This document shows, piece by piece, positions 41,936 through 52,820 of a stretch of 64,000 bases of DNA. The stretch is from CALKJU01 sp035326425 (GTDB lineage Bacteria; Pseudomonadota; Alphaproteobacteria; Geminicoccales; Geminicoccaceae): assembly GCA_035326425.1 (NCBI GenBank), contig DAOLFG010000007.1, positions 58,283 through 122,282 on the forward strand, written 5' to 3'. Numbering within the stretch: the stretch's first letter is position 1; each line of letters starts with the position of its first letter. Under the pieces are notes generated by a model. The model did not search any database. It was not told the DNA's origin and saw only the letters and a program-made list of their open reading frames with translations. The position numbers and the translations under genes were made by a program.

Positions 41936-42798
41936 AGGAACGCGACCCGCACACCGGCTACATGACCACCGGCCACGAGTGGAACGGCATCAAGGAGCTG
42001 AACACGCCGGTCCCGCGGCCGGTCTATTTCTTCCTGATCGTGACCACCGCCTTCGCCGTCGTCTACTGGCTGCTGATGCCGGCCTGGCCCCTGGGCGTGA
42101 CCTACACCAGGGGGCTGCTCGGCATCGACCAGCGCCGCAGCGTCGCCGAGGCCCTGGACGAGGCCGCGGCCGAGCGGGCTGTCTGGACCCAGCGGATCGA
42201 GAGTGCGGACTTCGCCGAGATCCAGGCCGATCCGCAGCTGACGGCGATCGTCCGCCAGACCGGGCGGACGCTGTTCGGCGACAACTGCTCGGTCTGCCAT
42301 GGCACCCACGCCACCGGCGGGCCGGGCTTTCCCGACCTGACCAGCGGCTCCTGGCTGTGGGGCGGTGAGCCCGAGGCGATCGCCGAGACCCTGCGCGTCG
42401 GCATCAACGCCACCCACCCCGACACCCGCACCGGCCAGATGCTGGCCTTCGGCAAGGACGGCATCCTGCCGCGCGCCGATGTCGAGAAGGTGGTCACCTA
42501 CGTCCTGTCGCTTTCCGATCCCTCGATCGGCGCGACGCCCGAGCAGCTCGACGCCGGCCGGGAGGTCTTCCTCGCCAACTGCGCCAGCTGCCACGGCGAG
42601 GACGGCAAGGGCATGACCGATACCGGAGCGCCCAACCTCACCGACCGGTTCTGGATCTATGGCGGCGACCGCCAGTCGATCTTCACCACCGTCTATGGCG
42701 GCCGTCAGGGCCACATGCCGAGCTGGGAGGGCCGCCTGAGCCCGCTCGACCGCAAGATCCTGGCGCTCTACGTCCTCGATCTCGGCAAGCCGGAGTGA
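41926..42798 (+). CDS. ccoP: Cytochrome c oxidase cbb3-type subunit III (diheme)
   Basis: A 290-residue diheme cytochrome c with one N-terminal helix (~residue 28-50) that anchors it. The heme motifs are NCSVCHGTHA near residue 120 and NCASCHGEDG near 218. The opening region includes HEWNGIKELNTPVPRP, a conserved cytosolic CcoP motif. It receives electrons from soluble cytochrome c. It overlaps ccoQ and the next small gene, so all are on one transcript. Confidence 0.96.
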   Translation: MAVEERDPHTGYMTTGHEWNGIKELNTPVPRPVYFFLIVTTAFAVVYWLLMPAWPLGVTYTRGLLGIDQRRSVAEALDEAAAERAVWTQRIESADFAEIQADPQLTAIVRQTGRTLFGDNCSVCHGTHATGGPGFPDLTSGSWLWGGEPEAIAETLRVGINATHPDTRTGQMLAFGKDGILPRADVEKVVTYVLSLSDPSIGATPEQLDAGREVFLANCASCHGEDGKGMTDTGAPNLTDRFWIYGGDRQSIFTTVYGGRQGHMPSWEGRLSPLDRKILALYVLDLGKPE

Positions 42799-42977
42799 GC
42801 GGAGTGCTGCCGCGCGGACGTGTCCTCGTCACCCTGCTGGTGGTGGCGGTCACGGCCCTGGTGATCGGCGCCAACGCCCATATGCTCTACGTGGCCACGG
42901 TCTCCCAGCCCGATTGCGTCGCGCACCTGAAGCCGGGCGAGAGCGGCGGATTCGCGGCCGCGAGGCCGGCATGTTGA
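42795..42977 (+). CDS. Small single-helix membrane protein downstream of ccoP, GTG start
   Basis: A 60-residue protein with one hydrophobic helix near residues 9-27 and a C-terminal Cys pair (QPDC and ARPAC). The GTG start overlaps the ccoP stop as GTGA, so translation is coupled to the oxidase operon. I do not recognise the family. It may help assemble or stabilise the oxidase, which is inference from place only. The two cysteines suggest a periplasmic or metal-related tail. Confidence 0.6.
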   Translation: MSGVLPRGRVLVTLLVVAVTALVIGANAHMLYVATVSQPDCVAHLKPGESGGFAAARPAC

Positions 42978-43029
42978 TCCAGCACCGCCATCCGAGCCGG
43001 TGAGCCATCCGAGCCGGGAGATTGCCGCC

Positions 43030-43812
43030 ATGACCACGATCCCCGTCGTCGTTCCGCCGCTGGTCACCGAGAGCCGCTTCGCCCGCCGCCTGCCGCGCCA
43101 GGCGGCGTTCGACTGGCTGCGCGCCGGCTGGCGTGACCTGCGCACGGTGCCAGGCCCCAGCCTGATCTACGGGGTCGCCATCTACCTGGTCTCGGTCGCC
43201 GTGGTGGTGGGCCTGTTCGCGCTGGGCTGGGACTATATCCTGTTCCCGGCGCTGGCCGGCTTCATGGTGGTGGGCCCGATCCTCGCCACCGGCCTCTACG
43301 AGAAGAGCCGCCGGCTGGCGGCGGGCGAGCCGGTGAGCCTGTCGAGGATGCTGCGCGTCGAGGCGAGTTCCGGCGGCCAGATCCTGTTCATCGGCGTCAT
43401 CCTCTGCCTGCTGATGCTGCTGTGGATGCGGGCCGCCGTCATCATCTACGCCCTGTTCTTCGGCCTGCGGCCGTTCCCCGGCCTCGACCATGTGGCGGCG
43501 ATGCTGTTCACCACCTTCACCGGCTGGTCGATGCTGATCGTCGGCGGGCTCATCGGCGGGCTGTTCGCCGCCTTCTCGTTCGCCATCAGCGTCTTCTCGG
43601 TGCCGATGCTGCTGAACGAGCGCCTGGACGCCTTCACCGCCATGGGCACCAGCATCGCCATGGTCTGGAACAACCTGCCGGTGATGCTGACCTGGGGTGT
43701 CATCACCCTCGTGCTGTTCGGGGCCAGCCTCGTCGTCGGCCTGCTCGGGCTGATCCTTGTCTTCCCGCTGCTCGGCCATGCCACATGGCACGCCTACAAG
43801 GCGGTGCGCTGA
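43030..43812 (+). CDS. DUF2189 membrane protein
   Basis: A 260-residue polytopic protein of the DUF2189 family with about six helices. A cytoplasmic start with QAAFDWLRAGWRDLRTVPGPS is followed by membrane segments and ends LLGHATWHAYKAVR. Members are often found next to cbb3-type oxidase genes, as here; the function is unknown. The ATG at 43030 follows GGGAG at a suitable distance and omits an unconserved 10-residue extension. Confidence 0.85.
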   Translation: MTTIPVVVPPLVTESRFARRLPRQAAFDWLRAGWRDLRTVPGPSLIYGVAIYLVSVAVVVGLFALGWDYILFPALAGFMVVGPILATGLYEKSRRLAAGEPVSLSRMLRVEASSGGQILFIGVILCLLMLLWMRAAVIIYALFFGLRPFPGLDHVAAMLFTTFTGWSMLIVGGLIGGLFAAFSFAISVFSVPMLLNERLDAFTAMGTSIAMVWNNLPVMLTWGVITLVLFGASLVVGLLGLILVFPLLGHATWHAYKAVR

Positions 43813-43823
43813 CGGCGCCGCGC

Positions 43824-43976
43824 ATGCCCGACTTCCTGTTCCTGATCCCGATAGCCCTGGCGCTGGGCGGCATCGGCCTCGCCGCCTTCATGTGGTCGCT
43901 GCGCAACGGCCAGTACGAGGACCTCGACGGCGCCGCCGAGCGGGTGCTCTTCGACGACGAGCCGCCGGGCCGGTGA
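43824..43976 (+). CDS. ccoS: Cbb3-type oxidase assembly protein CcoS
   Basis: A 50-residue protein with one helix FLFLIPIALALGGIGLAAFM followed by WSLRNGQYEDLDGAAERVLF, the CcoS signature. It is needed to insert heme and copper in CcoN. The other assembly genes ccoG, ccoH and ccoI are not here, so they must be elsewhere. The gene ends 3 bases before the convergent HpaI-type aldolase gene. Confidence 0.92.
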   Translation: MPDFLFLIPIALALGGIGLAAFMWSLRNGQYEDLDGAAERVLFDDEPPGR

Positions 43977-43979
43977 GGC

Positions 43980-44747
43980 TCAGCTCCGGGCGGCCTCGAG
44001 GAAGCCGCGCATCGCCCGGTCGATGATCAGCACGTCGTAGCCCAGCATCACGAAGCGGTAGCCGCGCCCCACCAGCTCCTTGGCCCGCTCGGGCGTCGGC
44101 GCCACGCCGCCGAGTGCCGCCGGGCTGCCCCGAATGGCCCGCTCCGCCCGCTCGAACACCGCCCTGAATGCCGGATCGTCGAAGGCGCCGGGCTTGCCGA
44201 GGCTCACCGACATGTCGAAGGGAGCGATCATCGCCACGTCGATGCCGGGCACGCCCAGGATGGTGTCGATGTTGTCGACCGCCTCGACATGCTCGATCAG
44301 CACGATCGCCAGCACCGAATCGTCGGCGGCGCCGGTGTAGTCGAACGGCCCCATGCCCCAGCGCGACGGGGCGTAGAACGGCCCCCAGCCGCGCTCGCCC
44401 GCCGGCGGGTAGCGGCAGGCGGCGACGGCGGTGCGCGCCTCCTCGGGCGTGCGCACCATCGGGAAGACGATGCCCATGGCACCGCTGTCGAGCAGCGGCT
44501 TGGCGAGCCACGGCACGGTCCAGGCGACGCGCGCCAAGGGTGTGCAGTCGGCGACGGCGGTGGCGGCGATCATCGCCTGGGCGCTCTCGACGGTGATGGC
44601 GCCGTGCTCGAGGTCGATCAGCAGCCAGTCGAGGCCGGTGTCGGCGAGGGTCTGCGCCAGCGCCGGGCTCGCCATGCTGATCATCGAGCCATAGAGCGTC
44701 TCGCCGGCACGCAGCCGCGACCTGAGGGAATGCATCGGCTGCCGCAT
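43980..44747 (-). CDS. HpcH/HpaI-family aldolase
   Basis: A 255-residue class II metal-dependent aldolase. It has LRAGETLYGSMISMASPALA near the start, LIDLEHGAITVESAQAMI near residue 44, catalytic region GAMGIVFPMVRTPEEAR, and the metal-Asp region IDVAMIAPFDMS near 168. Members such as HpaI cleave or form hydroxy-keto acids like 2-keto-3-deoxyrhamnonate or 4-hydroxy-2-oxoheptanedioate. The substrate is not clear. The ATG at 44747 gives a normal start. Confidence 0.9.
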   Translation of the reverse strand: MRQPMHSLRSRLRAGETLYGSMISMASPALAQTLADTGLDWLLIDLEHGAITVESAQAMIAATAVADCTPLARVAWTVPWLAKPLLDSGAMGIVFPMVRTPEEARTAVAACRYPPAGERGWGPFYAPSRWGMGPFDYTGAADDSVLAIVLIEHVEAVDNIDTILGVPGIDVAMIAPFDMSVSLGKPGAFDDPAFRAVFERAERAIRGSPAALGGVAPTPERAKELVGRGYRFVMLGYDVLIIDRAMRGFLEAARS

Positions 44748-44813
44748 CTGTCCGCTCCCGTTGACCGACCGCAGCTTAGGCGGCGGCCGGATCAGGGTCG
44801 AGCCGACCCGCGC

Positions 44814-45212
44814 TCAATCGTCCCAGACCGGCAGTGCCGCCACCTGCTCCCTCGTCAGGCCGGTGACGAGATCGTCGCCGCGCAGCTGCACCTGCGCCAG
44901 CGCGATGATCACCTCCCTGTCGCCGATGTCGGCGGCGAAGGCGGTGGGCTGGCCATCGGGCTGGATCAGCAGCGCCTCGATCTCGCCGATCCGCTCGCCC
45001 GAGGCTGTCAGCAGGTCGGCGTCATCGAGATCGTCGGCGGAACGATCGAAGGCCGGCACCATCACGTCGTCGTCGGCCTCGCGCAGTGTCTGGGTCTGGG
45101 TCTGGCCGAGCGCCGGGCCGGCCAGGGCGAGCGCCGGGCCGGCCAGGGCGAGCGCCGGGCCGGCCAGGGCGAGCGCCAGCGCGGCGAGGAGGGGCAGACG
45201 GACTCGCGGCAT
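44814..45212 (-). CDS. Exported PRC-barrel domain protein
   Basis: A 132-residue precursor. The long hydrophobic signal-like N-terminus contains three LALAGPA repeats, encoded by a 21-bp tandem repeat. A PRC-barrel-like domain follows with LLTASGERIGEIEALLIQPD and ends in LTREQVAALPVWDD. Exported PRC-barrel proteins of this size are common in Alphaproteobacteria, with an unclear envelope role. The ATG at 45212 puts the signal peptide in frame. Confidence 0.8.
   Translation of the reverse strand: MPRVRLPLLAALALALAGPALALAGPALALAGPALGQTQTQTLREADDDVMVPAFDRSADDLDDADLLTASGERIGEIEALLIQPDGQPTAFAADIGDREVIIALAQVQLRGDDLVTGLTREQVAALPVWDD
45108..45170 (-). repeat. 21-bp tandem repeat (3 copies) inside a signal peptide
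   Basis: Three identical 21-base units (45108-45128, 45129-45149, 45150-45170), each encoding LALAGPA in the signal peptide of the PRC-barrel protein. Being a multiple of three, slippage would change the length of the hydrophobic core in seven-residue steps rather than breaking the gene. Confidence 0.95.
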
Positions 45213-45274
45213 TTCGATCTCCGGTGGTTGAAGAGGTTGCAACGGTGGGTGGGCGACGCCGTTCCGACCCGGCA

Positions 45275-45757
45275 TCAGCGCCAGATGACGCCGCCGGTGA
45301 CCGGGTCGCGCGCCGGCAGCGGCACGGTGGCGATGTTGCGCAGCATCCGGTCGTGCTCGGCCGGATCGCCGCGGCGCAGATCCGCCCGCTGGCCCTTCGG
45401 ATAGCCGCCCACCACCAGCAGGTCGGCCGAAGCGCCCTCGTTGAGATGGCCGACGCCGGCCGGGATGACGACGGCGTCGCCGGCCCGCACCTCGACCGAC
45501 TGCCCGGCCGGCCCGCCGAGCCGCACCCGCACCCTGCCGGCGGCGATGCCCAGCACCTCGTGCGCCGTGCTGTGGAAGTGGTGGAAGGCGTAGATGCCGT
45601 CGCGCCACAGCCCGCCCCAGCCATGGCCGGCGAACAGCTTCTCGAACGCCGCCGCATTCACCGCCTCTGGCAGCGCGCCGCGATAGAGCAGCAGCGGCAG
45701 CGGACTGTTCGGGATGGCGCCATCATCGGCGAAGTGGAACGTCTCGGGCTCTGTCAT
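45275..45757 (-). CDS. Cupin-domain protein (YjlB-like)
   Basis: A 160-residue single-cupin protein. Motif 1 is FHHFHSTAHEVLGIAAGRV near residue 65 and motif 2 is VVIPAGVGHLNEG near 102, with metal-type His/Glu ligands. A similar layout is found in YjlB-type cupins of unknown function. The ATG at 45757 gives the MTEPETFHF start common to the family. It is divergent from the CBS-domain gene. Confidence 0.82.
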   Translation of the reverse strand: MTEPETFHFADDGAIPNSPLPLLLYRGALPEAVNAAAFEKLFAGHGWGGLWRDGIYAFHHFHSTAHEVLGIAAGRVRVRLGGPAGQSVEVRAGDAVVIPAGVGHLNEGASADLLVVGGYPKGQRADLRRGDPAEHDRMLRNIATVPLPARDPVTGGVIWR

Positions 45758-45831
45758 CGCGACACCAGGGCAGCTTGCCGAGGAACGGGCGCCATGGCAC
45801 GCCGTTCCGTCAAATCGGTGGAGGACGGAAG

Positions 45832-46263
45832 ATGACGGAGCGGACCGTAGGCCAATCGTTGAGCCGCAGCGAGATCCTTCGGATCGGCCCGGAGGCCAGC
45901 GTCGGCGAGGCGGCACGGCTGATGACCGAGCATGCCTGCGGCTGCGTGCTGGTGATGGCCGACGACCGCCTGCTCGGCATCTTCACCGAGCGCGACGCCC
46001 TGCGGCAGGTGCTGGCCGCCGACCGTCCGCCGTCCACGCCGGTGAGCGAGGTCATGGTGGCCGACCCCGACACCGTCGACGCCGCCACCCCGGTGGCCGA
46101 GGCGCTCAGGATGATGGACGAGTTCCACTACTGGCACCTGCCGGTGCTGAAGGATGGCGCCGTGATCGGCGTGGTCTCGCTGCGCGACCTGCCGTTCGGC
46201 GCCGCCGCCGGCATCGCCGGCGAGCTGGAGCAGCGTCACGAGCTTGCCGAGCGCATGTGGTAG
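45832..46263 (+). CDS. CBS-domain protein (tandem CBS pair)
   Basis: A 143-residue protein with two CBS motifs: EHACGCVLVMADDRLLGIFTERD at about residues 33-55 and MVADPDTVDAATPVAEALRM, ending HLPVLKDGAVIGVVSLRDL. Tandem CBS modules bind adenine nucleotides and usually regulate a partner; here no partner domain is fused. The ATG at 45832 follows GGAGGACGGAAG, a strong ribosome site. Confidence 0.88.
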   Translation: MTERTVGQSLSRSEILRIGPEASVGEAARLMTEHACGCVLVMADDRLLGIFTERDALRQVLAADRPPSTPVSEVMVADPDTVDAATPVAEALRMMDEFHYWHLPVLKDGAVIGVVSLRDLPFGAAAGIAGELEQRHELAERMW

Positions 46264-46267
46264 GCGG

Positions 46268-46747
46268 TCAAGGCCCTCGATCGGGCTCGGGCCACCAGTC
46301 CTCGTCCAGCGCCTCGGCGATCGGGAACGGGCAGGTCTCGGGAAAGGTCGCGAGCGGCAGCCCGGTCTCGGCCGCGGCCTCGCGACGGGCGCCATTGTAG
46401 GCACGGCTGAACAAGGCGCGCACGCGCGGCTTGAGACCCGGGTTCTCCGCCAGCACCTCGGCGGCGTTCAGCCGCTCGCGAACGATCGTGCCGGCCCAGC
46501 TGCGGGTGCGGTGATTGGGCTGGTAGTGCCATTTCAGCAGATGCATGAGTAGCACACGGTAGGACGAGCCGAGCTTGTGAGCCTGCTCCTTGCCCAAGGA
46601 CTCCAACTCCTCGACCACATTGTCGACGTCGAGCTCGGCAAAGCGCCGCTCCTGCACGAGGTGGGCCTGCCGCATGCACCAGGTGTAGAAGTCGCGCTCG
46701 TAGAGCGGCTCCATCGTCGGTGCATCATGCTCCAGCTGCTTGGCCAT
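46268..46747 (-). CDS. DUF29 family protein
   Basis: A 159-residue helical protein of the DUF29 family, with LYERDFYTWCMRQAHLVQER near residue 13, the VDNVVEELESLGKE motif near 37, and LLMHLLKWHYQPNHRTRSW near 60. Members are common in Alphaproteobacteria and cyanobacteria and have no firm function. The ATG at 46747 follows CAGGAGAG. It is convergent with the CBS gene. Confidence 0.88.
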   Translation of the reverse strand: MAKQLEHDAPTMEPLYERDFYTWCMRQAHLVQERRFAELDVDNVVEELESLGKEQAHKLGSSYRVLLMHLLKWHYQPNHRTRSWAGTIVRERLNAAEVLAENPGLKPRVRALFSRAYNGARREAAAETGLPLATFPETCPFPIAEALDEDWWPEPDRGP

Positions 46748-46865
46748 CGCCGACTCTCCTGTCGAGACGATCATCGGGGTGAGCTGACGCGACCGCAAGG
46801 ACCCGATGGCTTTCGCCTGCAGTTCGGTGTATCGTGTGCATCACTTCTACACATAGCGTGCAGCC

Positions 46866-47081
46866 ATGCGGACCAACATCGAGATCGACGACCAGCTCAT
46901 GGCCGATGCCTTGCGGCTCTCCGGTCAGCCGACCAAGAGGGCGGTGGTGGAGGAGGCGTTGAAGCTGCTGGTTCGGCTGAAGAATCAGGGTCGGATTCGC
47001 GAGTTGCGCGGGAAGGTTCAATGGGAGGGTGACCTCGACGCCATGCGGCGTGACGATGACGAGGACGATCAAGCAGCGTGA
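46866..47081 (+). CDS. vapB: VapB-family antitoxin
   Basis: A 71-residue antitoxin with the VapB DNA-binding opening MRTNIEIDDQLMADALRL and PTKRAVVEEALKLLVRL (ribbon-helix-helix-like). An acidic tail DDDEDDQAA fits toxin binding. A loose repeat, GTGTA...TACAC, lies just upstream at ~46828-46853 and could be the operator. The stop overlaps the vapC start as GTGA. Confidence 0.9.
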   Translation: MRTNIEIDDQLMADALRLSGQPTKRAVVEEALKLLVRLKNQGRIRELRGKVQWEGDLDAMRRDDDEDDQAA

Positions 47082-47473
47082 TCGTCGTCGACAGTTCCGT
47101 CTGGATCGACTTCTTCCGCAACGTTTCGCATCCGCAGGTCGAGCTGTTCGACCGCTTGGTCCTGCAGGAGCAGGTCGTGCTCGGCGACCTGATTCTCTGC
47201 GAGGTGCTACGAGGATTGCGAACCGCCCGCGACGTCATCCTCGTCGAGGACTATTATGCCGCCTTCGAGGTGGTCGACATGGGCGGGGCAAAGCTGGCTC
47301 GGCGAGCCGCAGCGAACTACCGTATACTGCGAGAGAGAGGCATCACCATCCGCAAGACCGTCGATCTCCTGATCGCCACCTGGTGCCTCGACAACGATGC
47401 CCGCCTGCTGCACCGGGATCGCGACTTCGATGCCTTCGAGCGGGTGTTCGGTTTGCGCGTCGTCCGCTCCTAG
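47078..47473 (+). CDS. vapC: VapC-family PIN-domain toxin, GTG start
   Basis: A 131-residue PIN-domain ribonuclease. The acidic active-site residues appear in IVVDSSVWIDFFR (Asp5), the Glu in DLILCEVLRGL near residue 44, and the Asp in IRKTVDLLIATWCL, then the final Asp in RDRDFDAF. VapC cleaves tRNA or rRNA when freed from VapB. The GTG start overlaps vapB by 4 bases. The stop abuts the uvrB stop. Confidence 0.92.
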   Translation: MIVVDSSVWIDFFRNVSHPQVELFDRLVLQEQVVLGDLILCEVLRGLRTARDVILVEDYYAAFEVVDMGGAKLARRAAANYRILRERGITIRKTVDLLIATWCLDNDARLLHRDRDFDAFERVFGLRVVRS

Positions 47474-49675
<2,202 letters not shown>

Positions 49676-49893
49676 CAGCAGCCGCTCGCGCGATGAGGAC
49701 GGAGCACGGAGTGTGGGGATCGCCGGCGGCGGCGGCAAGGGGAACGGCCGCGCCCTCCTGCCAGCGGGCTGGCAGCGTCCCCTTGCGCCCGGATGTCGCG
49801 ACCATTCGGGCCGCTCCGCGGGCGCAAGCCCCTAGCCATGGAGGCAATGGCGACGCAATCTCGGGTCGCTACGGGTCACAAAGAGGGGGGCAC

Positions 49894-50436
49894 ATGCAGA
49901 GCGTCCTGGACAAGGGCTTCAAGCTTCTGGAGCTGCTGATCGTCCTGCTGCTCGTCGGCATGGTCGGCATGGTGTTCGGCAACGTCGTGCTCCGCTACGG
50001 CTTCGACTCCGGCATCGACGTCTCGGAGGAGCTGTCGCGCTACTTCTTCGTCTGGCTCACCTTCATCGGTGCCGTGGTCGTGCATCGCGAGCACGCCCAT
50101 CTCGGCGTCGACGCCATGGTCAAGGCGATGCCGCAGCTCGGCCGCAGGGCCTGCATGGCGATCACCGATGCCCTGATCCTGATCTGCTGCATCGTGTTCT
50201 TCTGGGGCACCTGGCAGCAGGCGGGGATCAACGCCACCAACTACGCGCCGATCACCGGCCTGCCGATGATCTTCGTCTACGGCATCGGCTTCTTCACCAG
50301 CATCGCCATGGCCGCCATCACCGGCGCCCGGCTGCTGGCGCTGCTGACCGGCCGCATCGACCCGAAGGAGGTGGCGATGTTCGCCGGCGACATCGAGGAC
50401 GAGGCGGCCCACGAGATCAAGGGGCTGCTGGAATGA
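49894..50436 (+). CDS. dctQ: TRAP transporter small permease (DctQ family)
   Basis: A 180-residue membrane protein with four helices. Conserved features are VFGNVVLRYGF near residue 28 and EELSRYFFVWLTFIGAVVVH near 45. It is the small membrane subunit of a TRAP transporter that imports organic acids with Na+. The start at 49894 has a purine-rich AGAGGGGGG site. It overlaps dctM by four bases as ATGA. Confidence 0.93.
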   Translation: MQSVLDKGFKLLELLIVLLLVGMVGMVFGNVVLRYGFDSGIDVSEELSRYFFVWLTFIGAVVVHREHAHLGVDAMVKAMPQLGRRACMAITDALILICCIVFFWGTWQQAGINATNYAPITGLPMIFVYGIGFFTSIAMAAITGARLLALLTGRIDPKEVAMFAGDIEDEAAHEIKGLLE

Positions 50437-51716
50437 CGATCCTCGTCTTCCTGGTCTCGCTGTGCGGCTCGATGCTGCTCGGCGTGCCCGTGGCGTTCGC
50501 GCTGATCGTCTGCGGCCTGGCGCTGATGCTCTACATGGGCATCTTCGACAGCCAGATCGTGGCGCAGAACCTGATCCTGGGCGCCGACAACTTCCAGCTC
50601 CTGGCCGTACCGTTCTTCCTGCTGGCCGGCGAGCTGATGAACGCCGGCGGCCTCTCCAAGCGCATCATCAACTTCGCGATGAGCTTCTGCGGCCATATCC
50701 ACGGCGGCCTCGGCTACGTCACCATCTTCGCCGCCATCATCATGGCCTCGCTGTCGGGATCGGCGGCCGCCGACACGGCGGCGCTCGCCGCCATCCTGAT
50801 CCCGATGATGCGCGAGGCCGGCTACAACGTGCCGCGCGCCGCCGGCCTGATGTCGGCTGGCGGCATCATCGCGCCAGTGATCCCGCCCTCGATCGGCTTC
50901 ATCGTCTTCGGTGTCGCCGCCAACGTCTCGATCACCCAGCTCTTCCTCGCCGGCGTCGTGCCGGGCCTGCTGATGGGCATGTCGCTGATGGTGGCGTGGT
51001 GGCTGGTGTCGCGCCGCGACAATCTGAAGACCGAGCCGCGTCAGCCCTGGTCCGCCCGCGGCAAGGCGGCGCTGGACGGCTTCTTCGCGCTGATGATGCC
51101 GGTGATCATCCTGGGCGGCATCAAGTTCGGCATCGTCACCCCGACCGAGGCGGCGGTGGTGGCCGTCGTCTATGCCTTGCTGGTCGGGCTGTTCATCTAC
51201 CGCGAGCTGGAGCTGTCGAAGATCTATCACTACGTGCTGACGGCCGCCAAGACCACCTCGGTCGTGATGTTCCTGGTGGCGGCTGCCCTGGTCTCGGCCT
51301 GGCTGATCACCCAGGCGAACATCCCGGCCGAGGTCGGAACCTTCCTCGAGCCGTTCAAGGACAACCAGACCCTCTTCCTGATCGTCGTGATGATCCTGGT
51401 GATCATCGTCGGCACTGCCCTCGACTTCACGCCGACGGTGCTGATCCTGACCCCGGTGCTGATGCCGATCGTCAAGGAGGTCGGCATCCATCCGGTCTAT
51501 TTCGGCGTGCTGTTCATCATGAACAACGCCATCGGCCTGATCACGCCGCCGGTGGGCATCGTGCTCAACGTCGTCTGCGGCGTCGCCAGGGTGTCGATGT
51601 CGGACGTGGTGAAGGGAGTCATGCCGTTCCTGATCGCCGAGATGATCGTGCTGTTCCTGCTCGTGCTGTTTCCCGATCTCGTGCTGGTGCCCCTGGCCTG
51701 GCTGCGAGGCCGATAG
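50433..51716 (+). CDS. dctM: TRAP transporter large permease (DctM family)
   Basis: A 427-residue protein with about 12 membrane helices. Features are the opening FLVSLCGSMLLGVPVAFAL, VPFFLLAGELMNAGG near residue 65, GSAAADTAALAAILIPMM near 107, and ITPPVGIVLNVVCGVA near 370. It forms the transport channel with DctQ and receives substrate from DctP. It is followed by dctP with a 56-base spacer that holds a strong ribosome site. Confidence 0.95.
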   Translation: MTILVFLVSLCGSMLLGVPVAFALIVCGLALMLYMGIFDSQIVAQNLILGADNFQLLAVPFFLLAGELMNAGGLSKRIINFAMSFCGHIHGGLGYVTIFAAIIMASLSGSAAADTAALAAILIPMMREAGYNVPRAAGLMSAGGIIAPVIPPSIGFIVFGVAANVSITQLFLAGVVPGLLMGMSLMVAWWLVSRRDNLKTEPRQPWSARGKAALDGFFALMMPVIILGGIKFGIVTPTEAAVVAVVYALLVGLFIYRELELSKIYHYVLTAAKTTSVVMFLVAAALVSAWLITQANIPAEVGTFLEPFKDNQTLFLIVVMILVIIVGTALDFTPTVLILTPVLMPIVKEVGIHPVYFGVLFIMNNAIGLITPPVGIVLNVVCGVARVSMSDVVKGVMPFLIAEMIVLFLLVLFPDLVLVPLAWLRGR

Positions 51717-51772
51717 GCGCGGGGCCGCGCCCGATTCGAGGACCAAGGTCGAACCAAGAGGGAGTGAAGAAC

Positions 51773-52786
51773 ATGACACGTGGATGGATGGCGGCGCTGC
51801 TGGCCGGCGTGGCTGCGGTCGGGCTCGCCGCGGGCGCCAAGGCCGAGATCCAGGAGCGCACGATCCGCGTCTCCAACGGCGTGAACGAGGATCATCCGGT
51901 GGGCAACGGCCTCGCCAAGATGAACGAATGCGTCGGCGAGAAGTCGGGCGGCAAGATCAAGCTGCAGGGCTTCTGGGGCGGGGCGCTCGGTGGCGACCTG
52001 CAGGCGACGCAGGCGCTGCGCTCGGGCACGCAGGAGATGGTGATCACCTCGACCTCGCCGCTGATCGGCGTGCTGCCGGCGCTCGGCGTCTTCGACCTGC
52101 CCTTCCTGTTCAACGACGAGAAGGAGGCCGACGCCATCCTGGACGGTGAGTTCGGCACCTACGTCTCCGACATGATGCCGGGCGTGAACCTCGTCAACCT
52201 GGCCTACTGGGAGAACGGCTTCCGCAACCTCACCAACTCGCGCCACCCGGTCGCCAAGGCCGAGGACTTCTCGGGCATCAAGGTGCGGGTGATGCAGAAC
52301 AACGTCTTCCTCGACACCTTCAAGACCCTGGGCAGCAACGCCGTGCCGATGGCCTTCGGCGAGGTGTTCACGGCCCTCGAGACCCATGCCATCGACGGCC
52401 AGGAGAATCCCGTCGTCACCATCGACACCTCGAAGTTCTACGAGGTGCAGGACTACCTGTCGGTGACGCGGCACGCCTACACGCCCTTCATGGTCCTCTA
52501 CTCGAAGGCGAAGTGGGACGAGCTCGCGCCCGAGGAGCAGGCCATTCTCAAGGAGTGCGCCATCGTCGGTCGCGACGAGCAGCGCGCCGTCTCGCGCGCC
52601 AAGTCCGACGAGTCGCTGGCGCGGCTCAAGGAAGAGGGAATGGAGGTCAACGAGGTCGACCCGGCGGAGGTCGACAAGATGCGCGCGGCCGTGAAGCCGG
52701 TCTACGACAAGCACGCCGAGGCGATCGGCAAGGAGATCGTCGACAGGATGATGGCGGAGCTCGCCAAGATCCGCGGCAAGAGCTGA
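51773..52786 (+). CDS. dctP: TRAP transporter substrate-binding protein (DctP family)
   Basis: A 337-residue periplasmic binding protein with a signal peptide cut near AGAKA. The DctP fold is seen in the segments MVITSTSPLIGVLPALGVFD, WENGFRNLTNSRHPV, KVRVMQNNVFLDTFKTLGSN (Arg that contacts carboxylates) and AMAFGEVFTALETHAIDGQE. The ligand is likely a C4-dicarboxylate-like or sugar-acid anion; it cannot be fixed from sequence. A hairpin terminator follows. The neighbouring dehydrogenase suggests a sugar-acid substrate. Confidence 0.94.
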   Translation: MTRGWMAALLAGVAAVGLAAGAKAEIQERTIRVSNGVNEDHPVGNGLAKMNECVGEKSGGKIKLQGFWGGALGGDLQATQALRSGTQEMVITSTSPLIGVLPALGVFDLPFLFNDEKEADAILDGEFGTYVSDMMPGVNLVNLAYWENGFRNLTNSRHPVAKAEDFSGIKVRVMQNNVFLDTFKTLGSNAVPMAFGEVFTALETHAIDGQENPVVTIDTSKFYEVQDYLSVTRHAYTPFMVLYSKAKWDELAPEEQAILKECAIVGRDEQRAVSRAKSDESLARLKEEGMEVNEVDPAEVDKMRAAVKPVYDKHAEAIGKEIVDRMMAELAKIRGKS

Positions 52787-52794
52787 GCCGGCCG

Positions 52795-52820
52795 GGGCCG
52801 GGCTCCTTCGGGCCCGGCCC
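52795..52820. terminator. Bidirectional hairpin between dctP and dehydrogenase gene
   Basis: A perfect 9-bp inverted repeat, GGGCCGGGC (52795-52803) and GCCCGGCCC (52812-52820), with an 8-base loop. It sits between convergent stop codons. No T-run follows, so termination may rely on the hairpin strength. Confidence 0.65.

Noticed and set aside
45108..45170. CRISPR-like repeat array
   Set aside because: Units are directly contiguous with no spacers and lie in a coding signal peptide.
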